NCBI RefSeq assembly: GCF_002105285.1
Contig: NZ_MUHR01000001.1
Coordinates: 434,001-498,000 of the forward strand
DNA from: Planktotalea arctica
GTDB lineage: Bacteria; Pseudomonadota; Alphaproteobacteria; Rhodobacterales; Rhodobacteraceae
Reading direction: 5' to 3'
DNA: 64,000 nt
Made by a program: the position numbers and the translations under genes. The notes beneath the pieces are model-generated. The model was not told where the DNA came from and did no database searches. It saw nothing but the letters and a program-made list of their open reading frames with translations. Each line of letters starts with the position of its first letter. Position 1 is the stretch's first letter. Positions 8,355 through 17,183 of the stretch are shown here, piece by piece.

Positions 8355-9200
8355 ATGACACATGCCCCGAAAGACGCCGATGCGCGTCGCGCGATTACAC
8401 CTGTGATCTGCTATCCTGTTGCGGGACTGCCAATGCCTGACCTCGCGCTCTATGCGCAGGCGCGCATCAGTGCAAAGAAAATTGGCGAGGTCTTCGCACC
8501 GGCACGCGATGCCGCTTGTTTTGAGGTGCCTGCGGGGAGTTTCTTTCGAATTTCCTGCCCGGAAGGGCCGCAGGTCGGTGACCTTAACATCTGGAACAAG
8601 AACGATCTGAGCGAGCGGTTTTACTCTGGCAAAACCCGCGCCTTTCACGGAACACACCTCAGTGCGGGTGAGAGTATGTGGAGCAGTTTCCCTTCACTGC
8701 GCCCGATGGCAGTGATCACCACCGACACGCTCGAATGGTACGGCATTGATGCGTTCGGTGGCTCAGTTCATGATGTGATTGGCACGCGCTGCGACCCCTA
8801 CACGGGTAATCTGCTCTCGGGCACGCAGTACCATCATTGCTGCCATTCCAACCTGACCCGCGCGCTTGCGGATCATCTCGACATTCCCCTCAGAGAAGCT
8901 GAGCCGCATGTGCACGACGTGCTGAACGTGTTTATGTGTACGGGCTTTACGCGCGACACGGGGCAGTATTTCATGAAAGCCAGCCCCGTGCGGCAAGGCG
9001 ATTATCTGGAATTTTTTGCCGAAATCGACCTGCTTGGCGCGCTGAGTGCGTGCCCCGGCGGTGATTGTTCGTCCGAGCACTCCAGCGATACGGCTGAATG
9101 CCACCCGCTGCTGATCGAAGTTTTCAAACCGCAATCTGGCACTCTTGGAGCTTGGGCATCACCCAGAAAGAATGGATACGACGCAAGCCACGGCAGATAG
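8355..9200 (+). CDS. DUF1989 (urea carboxylase-associated) family protein
   Basis: This 281-residue soluble protein starts at ATG 8355 with AAGGA 7 nt upstream; an in-frame ATG at 8295 lies too close to the sdh terminator. The F-E-V-P-A-G-S-F-F-R-I stretch and Q-V-G-D-L-N-I-W-N are typical of DUF1989. A pair of cysteine clusters is also typical: H-H-C-C-H-S in the middle and C-P-G-G-D-C near the C-terminus. Some members are encoded beside urea carboxylase. No urea genes occur here, so I give no specific reaction. Metal binding by the Cys/His residues is an inference. Confidence 0.8.
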   Translation: MTHAPKDADARRAITPVICYPVAGLPMPDLALYAQARISAKKIGEVFAPARDAACFEVPAGSFFRISCPEGPQVGDLNIWNKNDLSERFYSGKTRAFHGTHLSAGESMWSSFPSLRPMAVITTDTLEWYGIDAFGGSVHDVIGTRCDPYTGNLLSGTQYHHCCHSNLTRALADHLDIPLREAEPHVHDVLNVFMCTGFTRDTGQYFMKASPVRQGDYLEFFAEIDLLGALSACPGGDCSSEHSSDTAECHPLLIEVFKPQSGTLGAWASPRKNGYDASHGR

Positions 9201-9257
9201 CCCCTTGTTTCTCTGGTCCAAAAATACCTCGGGGTCTGGGGCTGGCCCCAGTCCGCC
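9201..9257 (-). repeat. Intergenic hairpin repeat, copy 1
   Basis: Read on the minus strand it contains GGGGCCAGCCCC, then CCCGAGGTATTTTTGGACC and AGAGAAA. It fills the gap between the convergent ends of the DUF1989 gene and deoD. The same order of elements recurs at 29421 and 33484. Confidence 0.6.
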
Positions 9258-9965
9258 CTAACCTGAAAAAGCCGCCTCCAATGCGATTTCGACCATATCG
9301 CCAAAACTGCTTTCGCGCTCGGACGCGGGCAGGGCTTCGCCTGTTTGCAAATGGTCCGAGACAGTGAGTACCGCCAAAGCACGCGCGCCGTAGCGTGCGG
9401 CGAGTGTGTAGAGTTCCGCCGCCTCCATTTCGACGCCCAGGATACCGTGGCGGACCATTTGCTCGTTCAGATCAGGACGCTCGTCGTAGAATACGTCCGA
9501 GGAGTATATCCCGCCCACATGGGTTTTGGTGCCTTTCGCTTCGGCGGCATTAACGGCGGCGCGCAACAGGCTCCAATCGGCGCAGGGGGCAAAATTCAGC
9601 TCTTTGAAAAAACCACGCGAGGGCGAGGTCAATGTCGAGGCCGTCATCGCGACGATTACGTCGCGAATGCTCACATGGGGCTGCATGCCGCCGCAAGAGC
9701 CGATGCGGATCAAAGTCTTTGCGCCGTAATTCTTTAGCAGCTCGTTGGCGTAGATCGAAAGCGATGGCATGCCCATGCCGCTGCCTTGGATCGTGACGCG
9801 ATTGCCCTTCCATGTGCCTGTATAGCCAAGCATGCCGCGCACTTCGTTCACCAGCTCTGCGTCGTCCAGAAAGGTCTCCGCTGCCCATTTCGCACGGTAG
9901 GGATCGCCGGGCATCAGAACAGTTTCAGCGATTTGCTCAGGCTTGGCACCGATGTGGATGGTCAT
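9258..9965 (-). CDS. deoD: Purine-nucleoside phosphorylase
   Basis: This 235-residue protein is of normal DeoD (hexameric PNP) length. It would cleave purine (deoxy)ribonucleosides with phosphate to give base and (deoxy)ribose-1-phosphate in salvage. Recognisable motifs are M-P-G-D-P near residue 18, G-S-G-M-G-M-P-S near 61, the G-S-C-G-G region, and [10 protein letters not shown] near residue 176. The catalytic aspartate region V-S-D-H-L follows. It is the last gene of a likely ecm-acetyltransferase-deoD transcript, 16 nt after the acetyltransferase. Confidence 0.95.
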   Translation of the reverse strand: MTIHIGAKPEQIAETVLMPGDPYRAKWAAETFLDDAELVNEVRGMLGYTGTWKGNRVTIQGSGMGMPSLSIYANELLKNYGAKTLIRIGSCGGMQPHVSIRDVIVAMTASTLTSPSRGFFKELNFAPCADWSLLRAAVNAAEAKGTKTHVGGIYSSDVFYDERPDLNEQMVRHGILGVEMEAAELYTLAARYGARALAVLTVSDHLQTGEALPASERESSFGDMVEIALEAAFSG

Positions 9966-9981
9966 TGTCGTATCCTTTGAC

Positions 9982-10428
9982 TTAGCGATTGTAGCGTATG
10001 AAGGGGGTCAGTGTCGCGATGCGATCATAAAGCATACGGGCCTCTGCGTTGAAATCCTGCGTTAGCCAATAAACGCCGGGCGTGCCGTTTTGATCGCCGA
10101 AAGCATAGACATATTCTATAAGCGCCCGGCCAACCCCGGCCCCGCGCGAGCTCACGTCTGTGTAAAGATCCTGCAAGTACACCACATCTTCCAGCTTCCA
10201 ATTGTGGGGATGCACGATGTAATGCACAAGACCAACCGGAACGCCGTTTTTCAGCGCAATAGCCGCATTCTGGCTGGTGTTCGCGGGGTCGATCAGACGC
10301 TCAAACGTGCCTTTATAGACATGCTCGGGTACGGAGGTTTCATAAAAATCCAGATAAGCCGTCCAAAGGCGGCGCCAATCGGATTCTTCACCGCGTGCAA
10401 GGGTGCGGATTTCTAATTCATTGCTCAT
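9982..10428 (-). CDS. GNAT family N-acetyltransferase
   Basis: This 148-residue protein has the GNAT acetyl-CoA site [11 protein letters not shown] (R/QxxGxG/A) after the beta-strand L-Q-D-L-Y-T-D. The C-terminal [11 protein letters not shown]-x-L-Y is typical of small-molecule acetyltransferases. The substrate is unknown. It lies between ecm (37 nt upstream) and deoD on the same strand. Confidence 0.88.
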   Translation of the reverse strand: MSNELEIRTLARGEESDWRRLWTAYLDFYETSVPEHVYKGTFERLIDPANTSQNAAIALKNGVPVGLVHYIVHPHNWKLEDVVYLQDLYTDVSSRGAGVGRALIEYVYAFGDQNGTPGVYWLTQDFNAEARMLYDRIATLTPFIRYNR

Positions 10429-10465
10429 AAGGCGAGACGTTAGAACTGCCGCACGATTGCGTCAA

Positions 10466-12445
10466 TCACTCAGCGGCGACTGCGGCAGGGTCTGCGAGCG
10501 TCACGATATCTTGCATGATCGTGTTCAACTCAAAGTCCTTCGGCGTATAAACGCGCGCAACCCCCATCGCCAGTAATCGTTTGGCATCGTCATCAGGAAT
10601 AATGCCGCCGACGATAACCGGCGTGTCGCCTAGACCGGCCTCGCGCATGCGGGTCATCATTTCCTCAACAAGGGGAATATGACTGCCCGAAAGGATCGAA
10701 AGACCGACCACATGCGCCTTGGTTTCCAGCGCGGAAGCGACCAGTTCCTCGGGCGTCATGCGGATGCCATCGTAGGAGATATCCATGCCGCAATCGCGCG
10801 CGCGAAAGGCGATCTGCTCGGAGCCGTTGGAGTGCCCATCAAGGCCCGGTTTTCCGACAAGGAATTTGAGACGGCGGCCTAGCTTGTCGCTGACCACATT
10901 CACCGCATCGCGGATGTCATCAAGGCCTTCGGTCTTGTTCGATACGGCGGCAGACACGCCTGTTGGTCCGCGATATTCGCCATGAACGCTGCGCATTTGT
11001 GCGGCCCATTCGCCTGTTGTGACGCCAGCCTTCGCAGCGGCAATCGACGCGGGCATGATGTTTTCACCCTTTGCAGCGGCGTCGCGCAGCGCAGTGAGGG
11101 CGGTGTTGACTGCGCTTGCATTCCGGCTGCTGCGCCACTGATCAAGGCGGCCGATTTGTTCAGCTTCTACAGCGGGGTCCACAACCATGATGCCGCCGTC
11201 AGCAGTTTGCAATGGCGAGGGTTCGCTCGTGGTGTATTTATTCACGCCGACCACAACGGTTTCATTGCGCTCGATCCGGTTCAGGCGCTCTGCGTTGCTG
11301 TCCACAAGGCGGGATTTCATGTAGTCGATCGCATCAATCGCGCCGCCCATGCTATCGAGGTTCGCCAATTCAGCGCGCGCGCCTTTCTTAAGTTCTTCCA
11401 CCTTGCGATCAACGGCGGGGTTGCCATCGAAGAGGTCGTCGAATTCCAGCAGGTCGGTTTCAAACGCGAGGATTTGCTGCATGCGCATTGACCATTGCTG
11501 ATCCCATGGGCGCGGCAGGCCGAGCGCTTCGTTCCATGCAGGCAATTGCACAGCCCGGGCGCGGGCGTTTTTGGACAAGGTCACGGCCAGCATTTCGATA
11601 AGTATACGGTAGACGTTATTTTCGGGCTGCTGCTCTGTTAAGCCGAGCGAGTTGACCTGCACACCATAGCGAAAACGGCGCATCTTGGGATCGCTGACGC
11701 CATAGCGCGTTTCGCAAATTTCATCCCATAGATCGACGAAGCCGCGCATTTTGCACATTTCGGTGACGAAACGGATGCCTGCGTTCACAAAGAAGGAGAT
11801 ACGACCGACGAGGACCGGAAAATCTTCTGCAGGGACGCGCGGGCGCAGCTCGTCCAGAACGGCGGTGGCTGTGGCAAGGGCAAAGGCAAGCTCTTGCTCT
11901 GGCGTCGCACCGGCCTCTTGCAGATGGTAGGAACATACGTTCATCGGGTTCCATTTGGGGATGTTCGTGTAGCAATATTCGGCTACGTCCGCGATCATCT
12001 TGAGGGAGGGTTTTGGCGGGCAGATATAAGTGCCGCGCGACAGGTATTCCTTGATCAAATCGTTCTGGACCGTGCCTTGCAGCTTGCTCACATCTGCGCC
12101 TTGCTCTTCGGCAGCGGCGACGTAGAGAGCCAGCAGCCAAGGGGCAGTTGCGTTGATGGTCATGGAGGTGTTCATGTCTTCTAGCGGGATATCGTCAAAC
12201 AATTGCCGCATATCGCCAAGGTGGCATATAGGTACGCCGACCTTGCCAACTTCGCCGCGCGCAAGCACGTGATCGCTGTCATAGCCGGTTTGCGTGGGCA
12301 GATCGAAAGCCACTGAAAGACCTGTCTGACCCTTAGCCAGATTGCCGCGATAGAGGGCGTTGGAGGCCTTGGCCGTCGAGTGCCCTGCGTAGGTGCGAAT
12401 AAGCCATGGGCGATCTTTTTTCACGGGTGCTTGTGTGTCGGGCAT
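10466..12445 (-). CDS. ecm: Ethylmalonyl-CoA mutase (coenzyme B12-dependent)
   Basis: This 659-residue protein has the methylmalonyl-CoA mutase fold. The N-terminal part has R-T-Y-A-G-H-S and the TIM-barrel segment S-V-A-F-D-L-P-T-Q-T-G-Y-D-S-D. The C-terminal cobalamin domain (roughly the last 130 residues) has G-L-D-G-H-S-N-G, the DxHxxG motif holding the lower ligand histidine. Ethylmalonyl-CoA mutase converts (2R)-ethylmalonyl-CoA to (2S)-methylsuccinyl-CoA and is somewhat shorter than methylmalonyl-CoA mutase, as here. The presence of ccr, mch and mcl2 in the window supports Ecm over Mcm. A housekeeping-like promoter lies just upstream. Confidence 0.93.
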   Translation of the reverse strand: MPDTQAPVKKDRPWLIRTYAGHSTAKASNALYRGNLAKGQTGLSVAFDLPTQTGYDSDHVLARGEVGKVGVPICHLGDMRQLFDDIPLEDMNTSMTINATAPWLLALYVAAAEEQGADVSKLQGTVQNDLIKEYLSRGTYICPPKPSLKMIADVAEYCYTNIPKWNPMNVCSYHLQEAGATPEQELAFALATATAVLDELRPRVPAEDFPVLVGRISFFVNAGIRFVTEMCKMRGFVDLWDEICETRYGVSDPKMRRFRYGVQVNSLGLTEQQPENNVYRILIEMLAVTLSKNARARAVQLPAWNEALGLPRPWDQQWSMRMQQILAFETDLLEFDDLFDGNPAVDRKVEELKKGARAELANLDSMGGAIDAIDYMKSRLVDSNAERLNRIERNETVVVGVNKYTTSEPSPLQTADGGIMVVDPAVEAEQIGRLDQWRSSRNASAVNTALTALRDAAAKGENIMPASIAAAKAGVTTGEWAAQMRSVHGEYRGPTGVSAAVSNKTEGLDDIRDAVNVVSDKLGRRLKFLVGKPGLDGHSNGSEQIAFRARDCGMDISYDGIRMTPEELVASALETKAHVVGLSILSGSHIPLVEEMMTRMREAGLGDTPVIVGGIIPDDDAKRLLAMGVARVYTPKDFELNTIMQDIVTLADPAAVAAE

Positions 12446-12491
12446 GGCGGACCTCTTTGAATGGTGTGCGTAATTTTATTGCGTTTGAGCA

Positions 12492-12521
12492 TGTATATGT
12501 GGAATTTTGCGCAACTGTCAA
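12492..12521 (-). promoter_or_regulatory. Predicted ecm promoter
   Basis: On the minus strand, TTGACA (plus 12516-12521) and TATACA (plus 12492-12497) are separated by 18 bp, about 50 nt upstream of the ecm ATG. The spacer contains TTGCGCAAAA. This is a near-consensus sigma-70 type promoter by eye. Confidence 0.6.
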
Positions 12522-12538
12522 TTCGCCGCGTTGCGGCA

Positions 12539-13156
12539 TTATCGCGAATGCGGCTGCAGCGTGGCGCGCATTTCCGTGGCGCTAGAAAAGCCGAACAGGT
12601 ATTTGAGCGGCCCGAGGCGCTGGACCTTGCCTGCGACAAAGCCTTCACGCTCGTACAGCGCACGGGCGCGGGGGTTGGTGTCGATCACGTCCAGGCGTAC
12701 TTCGCTGCAACCACGGGCCATGGCGTCTTGCTTGATCGCGCGCAGCAGGGCGGTTCCGACGCCCTTGCCGCGCGCTGCCTGTGTGGTGAATATCCCGTCC
12801 ATAAGAAGCGAGCCGCCTTGCAGATCACGCTCTAGCAGCGAAAGCAATAGACCACGCCAAGCGGCACCGAACGTGCCGTAGATCGCGCTTAAGTCTGCGA
12901 AGCCGCCACCGATCAATGCTCCTTCGCTGGTTTTGAACCCTGCGATGCCAAGTAGCGCGCCATCGTCGTCGCGCGCACAAAGGGCAAAATCGGGGTTTGC
13001 AACGCGCGCCAGAAACGCCTTGGCCTTGCTCTCGGGGCCAAGGCCTAGTGCGAGCTTGTTGCCAAATGCCTCCCAATACAGTTCTGCGGCAAGCGTGCGT
13101 TCAGCGTTGCTAAAACCGGGGGTGATGCGAAAGTCAGTCATTTGCGCGATATCCAT
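12539..13156 (-). CDS. GNAT family N-acetyltransferase
   Basis: The product is up to 205 residues. The frame opens at ATG 13156, but the ATG five codons in (13141, M-T-D-F-R-I) also looks natural. Neither has a strong ribosome site. The acetyl-CoA motif Q-A-A-R-G-K-G-V-G-T-A-L-L (QxxGxG type) is followed by E-V-R-L-D-V-I-D-T-N-P-R-A-R-A-L-Y, the classic end of a GNAT fold. The substrate is unknown. It is divergent from the acyltransferase gene and 93 nt upstream of ecm on the same strand. Confidence 0.85.
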   Translation of the reverse strand: MDIAQMTDFRITPGFSNAERTLAAELYWEAFGNKLALGLGPESKAKAFLARVANPDFALCARDDDGALLGIAGFKTSEGALIGGGFADLSAIYGTFGAAWRGLLLSLLERDLQGGSLLMDGIFTTQAARGKGVGTALLRAIKQDAMARGCSEVRLDVIDTNPRARALYEREGFVAGKVQRLGPLKYLFGFSSATEMRATLQPHSR

Positions 13157-13213
13157 GCAAGAGGGTCAAGAAACTTATTTACCCGCGGGCTGCCTTGCTG
13201 CAAGGGTCAACCC

Positions 13214-14569
13214 ATGATGCAAACCGTGGAACTGCCTATTTGGCTTTTTGTGCTGATCCTGCTTTTCGCGGTCGTTACTTTTGCGTCCCATTTTCTATTC
13301 CCCTCTGTGCGCTGGTTTTTCAGGCGGCGCATGGAGCGTGTCGTCAAGCGCGTGAACGAGCGTCTCGAGCGGCCAATCGAGCCGTTCAAATTGGCGCGGC
13401 GCTACGATATGATCCAGCGCTTGATTTATGATCCCGAGGTCAGTCAGGCGATTGCCGATCATGCCAAGCGCAATGGCGTGCCTGAAAACGTCGCCTTCGA
13501 GCAGGCCCGGCGCTATGCGCGCGAAATCGTACCCTCGTTCAGCGCAACCGCCTATTTCGGCTTTGCCATCCGTATCGCGCGCGGCCTGAGCAACGCGCTT
13601 TATCGTGTGCGCCTTGGCTATCACGATGGTGCGGGGCTTAGTGGTCTCGACAAGGATGCGACGGTGGTTTTCGTGATCAATCACCGCTCCAATATGGATT
13701 ACGTGTTGGTCACTTACCTTGCTGCCGAGCGCTCCGCGCTAGCCTATGCCGTAGGCGAGTGGGCGCGGGTTTGGCCGCTCAGCCGGCTCATCAAAGCGAT
13801 GGGGGCCTATTTCATTCGCCGTAAATCGCGCGGTGATCTGTATCGCCGTGTTTTGGCGCGCTACGTCCATCTTGCCACGCAAGCGGGCGTGACGCAGGCA
13901 ATGTTTCCCGAGGGCGGGCTTTCGCTGGATGGTAAGCTGGCCAAGCCAAAGTTGGGTCTGCTGAAATATATCGCCGACGGATATCAGGAGGGTGGGCGCG
14001 ACGTTCTCTTTGTGCCTGTGGCGCTGAATTATGACCGGGTGCTCGAGGATCGTATCTTGATGGAGGCAAACGCCTCAGGCACGCGCCGGTTTCGCGCTCG
14101 CATCAGCGTGATCGCCGGTTTTTTTATGAAGCAGATCTGGCTGCGTATGACCGGGCGGTTTCATCGCTTTGGCTATGCCGCTGTCAGCTTTGGCCGCCCC
14201 GTATCTTTGCGCGCGCACGCGGAAACGCTGGGGGTGCCCGATGCAGAGCATTTGGCGGATGAGTTGATGGAGCGCATCGCTGAGGTGGTACCTGTGGTGC
14301 CCGTGCCCTTGTTGGCGAGCGTGATGTTGGAGCAGCCTGTGGTGTTGAAATCTGAATTGGCAGTTTTGATGCAGGGATTGATCGCGCGTATGAACACGGC
14401 CTATGTTCATATGCCGCGCGATGATCTGGGCTATGCGGCTGAAATTGCTCTGAAACATCTTTGCGAACGCCGCATTTTGCGTGTTGAGGGCGACAAGGTT
14501 CTTGCCGATGAAGATCAACGTCCTGCACTTACCTATTATGCCAATTCGATCGTACACCTGATCAAGTGA
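13214..14569 (+). CDS. PlsB-like glycerol-3-phosphate acyltransferase
   Basis: This 451-residue protein is from ATG 13214, with AAGGG upstream; the frame is open further 5' but without a better start. An N-terminal membrane segment (residues 7-27) anchors it. The acyltransferase blocks are I-N-H-R-S-N-M-D-Y (HX4D), G-A-Y-F-I-R-R-K, F-P-E-G-G-L-S-x-D-G and V-P-V-A-L-N-Y-D, in PlsB/GPAT order. It should acylate glycerol-3-phosphate at the inner membrane to lysophosphatidate. It is about half the length of E. coli PlsB and lacks its N-terminal extension. It lies upstream of ccr, but 152 nt separate them. Confidence 0.87.
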   Translation: MMQTVELPIWLFVLILLFAVVTFASHFLFPSVRWFFRRRMERVVKRVNERLERPIEPFKLARRYDMIQRLIYDPEVSQAIADHAKRNGVPENVAFEQARRYAREIVPSFSATAYFGFAIRIARGLSNALYRVRLGYHDGAGLSGLDKDATVVFVINHRSNMDYVLVTYLAAERSALAYAVGEWARVWPLSRLIKAMGAYFIRRKSRGDLYRRVLARYVHLATQAGVTQAMFPEGGLSLDGKLAKPKLGLLKYIADGYQEGGRDVLFVPVALNYDRVLEDRILMEANASGTRRFRARISVIAGFFMKQIWLRMTGRFHRFGYAAVSFGRPVSLRAHAETLGVPDAEHLADELMERIAEVVPVVPVPLLASVMLEQPVVLKSELAVLMQGLIARMNTAYVHMPRDDLGYAAEIALKHLCERRILRVEGDKVLADEDQRPALTYYANSIVHLIK

Positions 14570-14721
14570 CGCTGCTACTGCAGCATTAATGCTGCGGTCG
14601 CTGGGTTATAAAATTACAAAAAATGACTTTCATGTGTTGCATTATTGCGCAGTGCTCTCTACTTCCTGTGTGCAAGTAACGATTCTGCGTTGCGGCAAAC
14701 GGAAAATAGCAGGAGGCCAAC

Positions 14722-16005
14722 ATGGCTCTGGATACAGAAACCGGAATTGTGGCGTATGATGCGCCTGAAAAAGACCTCTACGAAATGGGTGAAATGCCGC
14801 CTTTGGGCTATGTCCCGAAGAAGATGTACGCGTGGACGATCCGCCGCGAACGTCATGGCGAACCTGATACAGCTATGCAGCAAGAAGTGGTGGATGTGCC
14901 GGTTCTGGACAGCCACGAAGTGCTGGTCCTCGTGATGGCTGCCGGCGTTAATTATAACGGTGTTTGGGCCGCTTTGGGCCAGCCGATTTCGCCCTTTGAT
15001 GGTCACAAGCAGCCCTACCATATCGCAGGCTCCGATGCGTCCGGCATCGTATGGGCGGTTGGTGATAAGGTGAAGCGCTGGAAAATCGGTGATGAGGTGG
15101 TGATCCACTGCAATCAGGATGACGGCGACGACGAGCACTGCAATGGCGGCGATCCGATGTACTCCCCGTCCCAGCGGATTTGGGGTTACGAGACGCCTGA
15201 TGGCTCTTTCGCGCAGTTCACCAATGTGCAGGCGCAGCAACTTATGCCGCGCCCCAAGCATCTGACGTGGGAAGAGGCGGCGTGCTATACGCTGACACTC
15301 GCCACTGCATATCGCATGCTGTTCGGCCATGAACCACATGATTTGAAGCCCGGTCAGAATGTTCTGGTCTGGGGTGCATCGGGCGGCCTTGGCTCTTATG
15401 CGATCCAGTTGATCAACACGGCCGGAGCGAATGCGATCGGTGTAATCTCGGACGAGGACAAGCGTGATTTCGTCATGGGCCTTGGTGCCAAGGGCGTGCT
15501 GAACCGCAAGGATTTCAACTGTTGGGGTCAACTCCCTACTGTGAACACGCCTGAATATGCGGAGTGGTTCAAAGAAGCGCGTAAGTTTGGCAAGGCGATC
15601 TGGGATATCACCGGCAAGGGCAACAATGTTGATATGGTCTTTGAACACCCCGGTGAAGCGACGTTCCCCGTGTCCACGTTTGTGTGTAAACAGGGCGGTA
15701 TGGTCGTGATTTGCGCGGGTACCACCGGCTTCAACCTGACGTTCGACGTGCGCTATATGTGGATGCACCAAAAGCGCCTTCAGGGCAGCCATTTCGCGCA
15801 TCTTGCGCAGGCGTCCGCTGCGAACAACCTGATGGTCGAACGTCGCCTCGATCCGTGCATGTCCGAAGTTTTCGAATGGGGTGATCTGCCGGCGGCGCAT
15901 ATGAAGATGCTGCGCAACGAGCATAAGCCGGGCAACATGTCGGTGTTAGTGCAGGCTCCGAAAACTGGCCTACGCACATTTGAGGATACTCTTTCAGCCC
16001 GTTAA
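14722..16005 (+). CDS. ccr: Crotonyl-CoA carboxylase/reductase
   Basis: This 427-residue medium-chain dehydrogenase catalyses NADPH-dependent reductive carboxylation of crotonyl-CoA to (2S)-ethylmalonyl-CoA, the key step of the ethylmalonyl-CoA pathway. The N-terminus E-M-G-E-M-P-P-L-G-Y-V-P and A-G-V-N-Y-N-G-V-W-A-A-L-G are highly characteristic of Ccr. The nucleotide loop is V-W-G-A-S-G-G-L-G-S-Y. AGGAGG precedes the ATG by 7 nt. Length is normal. Upstream, 152 nt hold a 16-bp palindrome and TTGC-rich DNA. Downstream a strong hairpin separates it from the luxR region. Confidence 0.97.
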   Translation: MALDTETGIVAYDAPEKDLYEMGEMPPLGYVPKKMYAWTIRRERHGEPDTAMQQEVVDVPVLDSHEVLVLVMAAGVNYNGVWAALGQPISPFDGHKQPYHIAGSDASGIVWAVGDKVKRWKIGDEVVIHCNQDDGDDEHCNGGDPMYSPSQRIWGYETPDGSFAQFTNVQAQQLMPRPKHLTWEEAACYTLTLATAYRMLFGHEPHDLKPGQNVLVWGASGGLGSYAIQLINTAGANAIGVISDEDKRDFVMGLGAKGVLNRKDFNCWGQLPTVNTPEYAEWFKEARKFGKAIWDITGKGNNVDMVFEHPGEATFPVSTFVCKQGGMVVICAGTTGFNLTFDVRYMWMHQKRLQGSHFAHLAQASAANNLMVERRLDPCMSEVFEWGDLPAAHMKMLRNEHKPGNMSVLVQAPKTGLRTFEDTLSAR

Positions 16006-16034
16006 TATCTGACTGTTTCCGATCGCGAAACAAT

Positions 16035-16077
16035 AGGCCTGCGAATCATGAAAGTGATCGCGGGCCTTTCATATTTT
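16035..16077 (+). terminator. Terminator after ccr
   Basis: Arms AGGCCTGCGA and TCGCGGGCCT (one T-G pair) extend past a single bulged A through ATCA/TGAT, with loop TGAAAG. TTTC-ATATTTT follows. A second, weaker hairpin CTCCC/GGGAG with a TTGTTTTT tail lies at 16121-16146. Confidence 0.8.
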
Positions 16078-16221
16078 GCTGGGCTGGTTTGTGCAAAGCC
16101 AGAGGCTTGGTTGGTGGCCCCTCCCTATTTTTGGGGAGTTGTTTTTCGTGAATACCGAAAATTAACTCGCTCGTGCTATAGTTGTGTTAACCTTTCATTA
16201 ACAACTGATAGCGAGAGTCTT

Positions 16222-16437
16222 ATGAAACACACTTGGATACTCGACGTTCTTACGGATCTGAAAACTTTTGCGGCGCTCAACGATCTTCCAACTCTTGCGG
16301 CGCAATTGGACGAAACCCACCGCATTGCTGCGGCTGAGCTCGAGGACCTGACCGAAAGGCAATCTATTGGCTCAAATTGTGAACCATGCGGACGTGGACC
16401 GCAGCCTGGCCGACTTGGAACACGCTTCCGAGCTTGA
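16222..16437 (+). CDS. Small protein overlapping the start of luxR
   Basis: This 71-residue frame starts at ATG 16222 (M-K-H-T-W-I-L-D-V-L-T-D-L). The frame is open upstream, but that part crosses the ccr terminator. The first 45 residues look like a helical, acidic, real protein (L-P-T-L-A-A-Q-L-D-E-T). The last 26 residues overlap luxR by 71 nt and are Gly/Pro/Arg-rich, as expected from a second reading of luxR. I recall similar short proteins beside LuxR genes in Rhodobacterales but know no function. The Shine-Dalgarno sequence is weak (GAGAG). Confidence 0.55.
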   Translation: MKHTWILDVLTDLKTFAALNDLPTLAAQLDETHRIAAAELEDLTERQSIGSNCEPCGRGPQPGRLGTRFRA

Positions 16438-17095
16438 AGACCTGCAGGCGGTCATCATCAAACTGCGTGATACTTACTGCATCGACCACTTGGTTTATCA
16501 TTGGGTTAACAGTCAAGGGGATCAATATGGCTGCGGCACCTATGCGCCTGCCTGGGTCGACCGGTATATTGAAAAGGATTATCTTCGGATCGATCCTGTA
16601 GTTCTGGGGTGCTATCAGCGGTTTCATCCGGTGGATTGGAAGCGGCTTGATTGGTCGTCTAAAGCGGCGCGAAGTTTCAGACGCGAAGCGATCGAGTTCG
16701 GTGTTGGCAATCAGGGGTTTTCCATTCCGATCCGGGGGCCAAACGGGCAATATGCACTGTTCACGGCGTCGCATAATTGCAGTGATACGGATTGGGACGA
16801 GTTTACTAAAACCAACCGTAGGCCGCTAATATTGCTTGCTCATTTCTTTAATCAAAAAGCGCTCGAGTTTGAGCCGGACCGCCTTCCAGAAGCATCTCGT
16901 GCGCTATCGCCGCGCGAAACCGATGCGATGACATTTCTTGCCATGGGTCTGAACCGCGCACAGGCGGCTGACACGATGGCGATCTCTGAACATACGCTGC
17001 GCGTCTACATTGAATCGGCGCGCTTCAAACTGGGGGCGATCAACACGACCCATGCCGTTGCACGCGCGATGAGCCGTGGATTAATCGTTGTTTAA
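16367..17095 (+). CDS. LuxR-type quorum-sensing regulator
   Basis: This encodes up to 242 residues. No ATG fits; TTG 16367 has GAAAGG 9 nt upstream, and GTG 16379 is an alternative. The N-terminal autoinducer-binding domain carries W63-x3-Y67 and D77-P78, positions that contact acyl-homoserine lactone in LuxR proteins. The C-terminal helix-turn-helix (about 177-242) has L-S-P-R-E-T-D-A-M and A-D-T-M-A-I-S-E-H-T-L-R-V-Y. It is followed 88 nt later by the luxI homologue, so it is probably the cognate receptor. The ligand cannot be read from sequence. It would activate or repress the neighbouring synthase. Confidence 0.92.
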   Translation: MAQIVNHADVDRSLADLEHASELEDLQAVIIKLRDTYCIDHLVYHWVNSQGDQYGCGTYAPAWVDRYIEKDYLRIDPVVLGCYQRFHPVDWKRLDWSSKAARSFRREAIEFGVGNQGFSIPIRGPNGQYALFTASHNCSDTDWDEFTKTNRRPLILLAHFFNQKALEFEPDRLPEASRALSPRETDAMTFLAMGLNRAQAADTMAISEHTLRVYIESARFKLGAINTTHAVARAMSRGLIVV

Positions 17096-17183
17096 CCATT
17101 TTGCGTGATAGCGCGCGTAGTGTTCACCAAGGTTTCATTCCCTCGCGCCACTCTTCCCCGTCATGGAAATGGGGAGTTCGAGT

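Noticed and set aside
14659-15924. 421-codon open frame on the minus strand opposite ccr
   Set aside because: It mirrors the codon periodicity of ccr. No family resemblance, and ccr is unambiguous.
16048-16221. 5' extension of the small ORF before luxR
   Set aside because: It starts inside the ccr terminator hairpin and has Cys/Trp-rich, protein-unlike composition.
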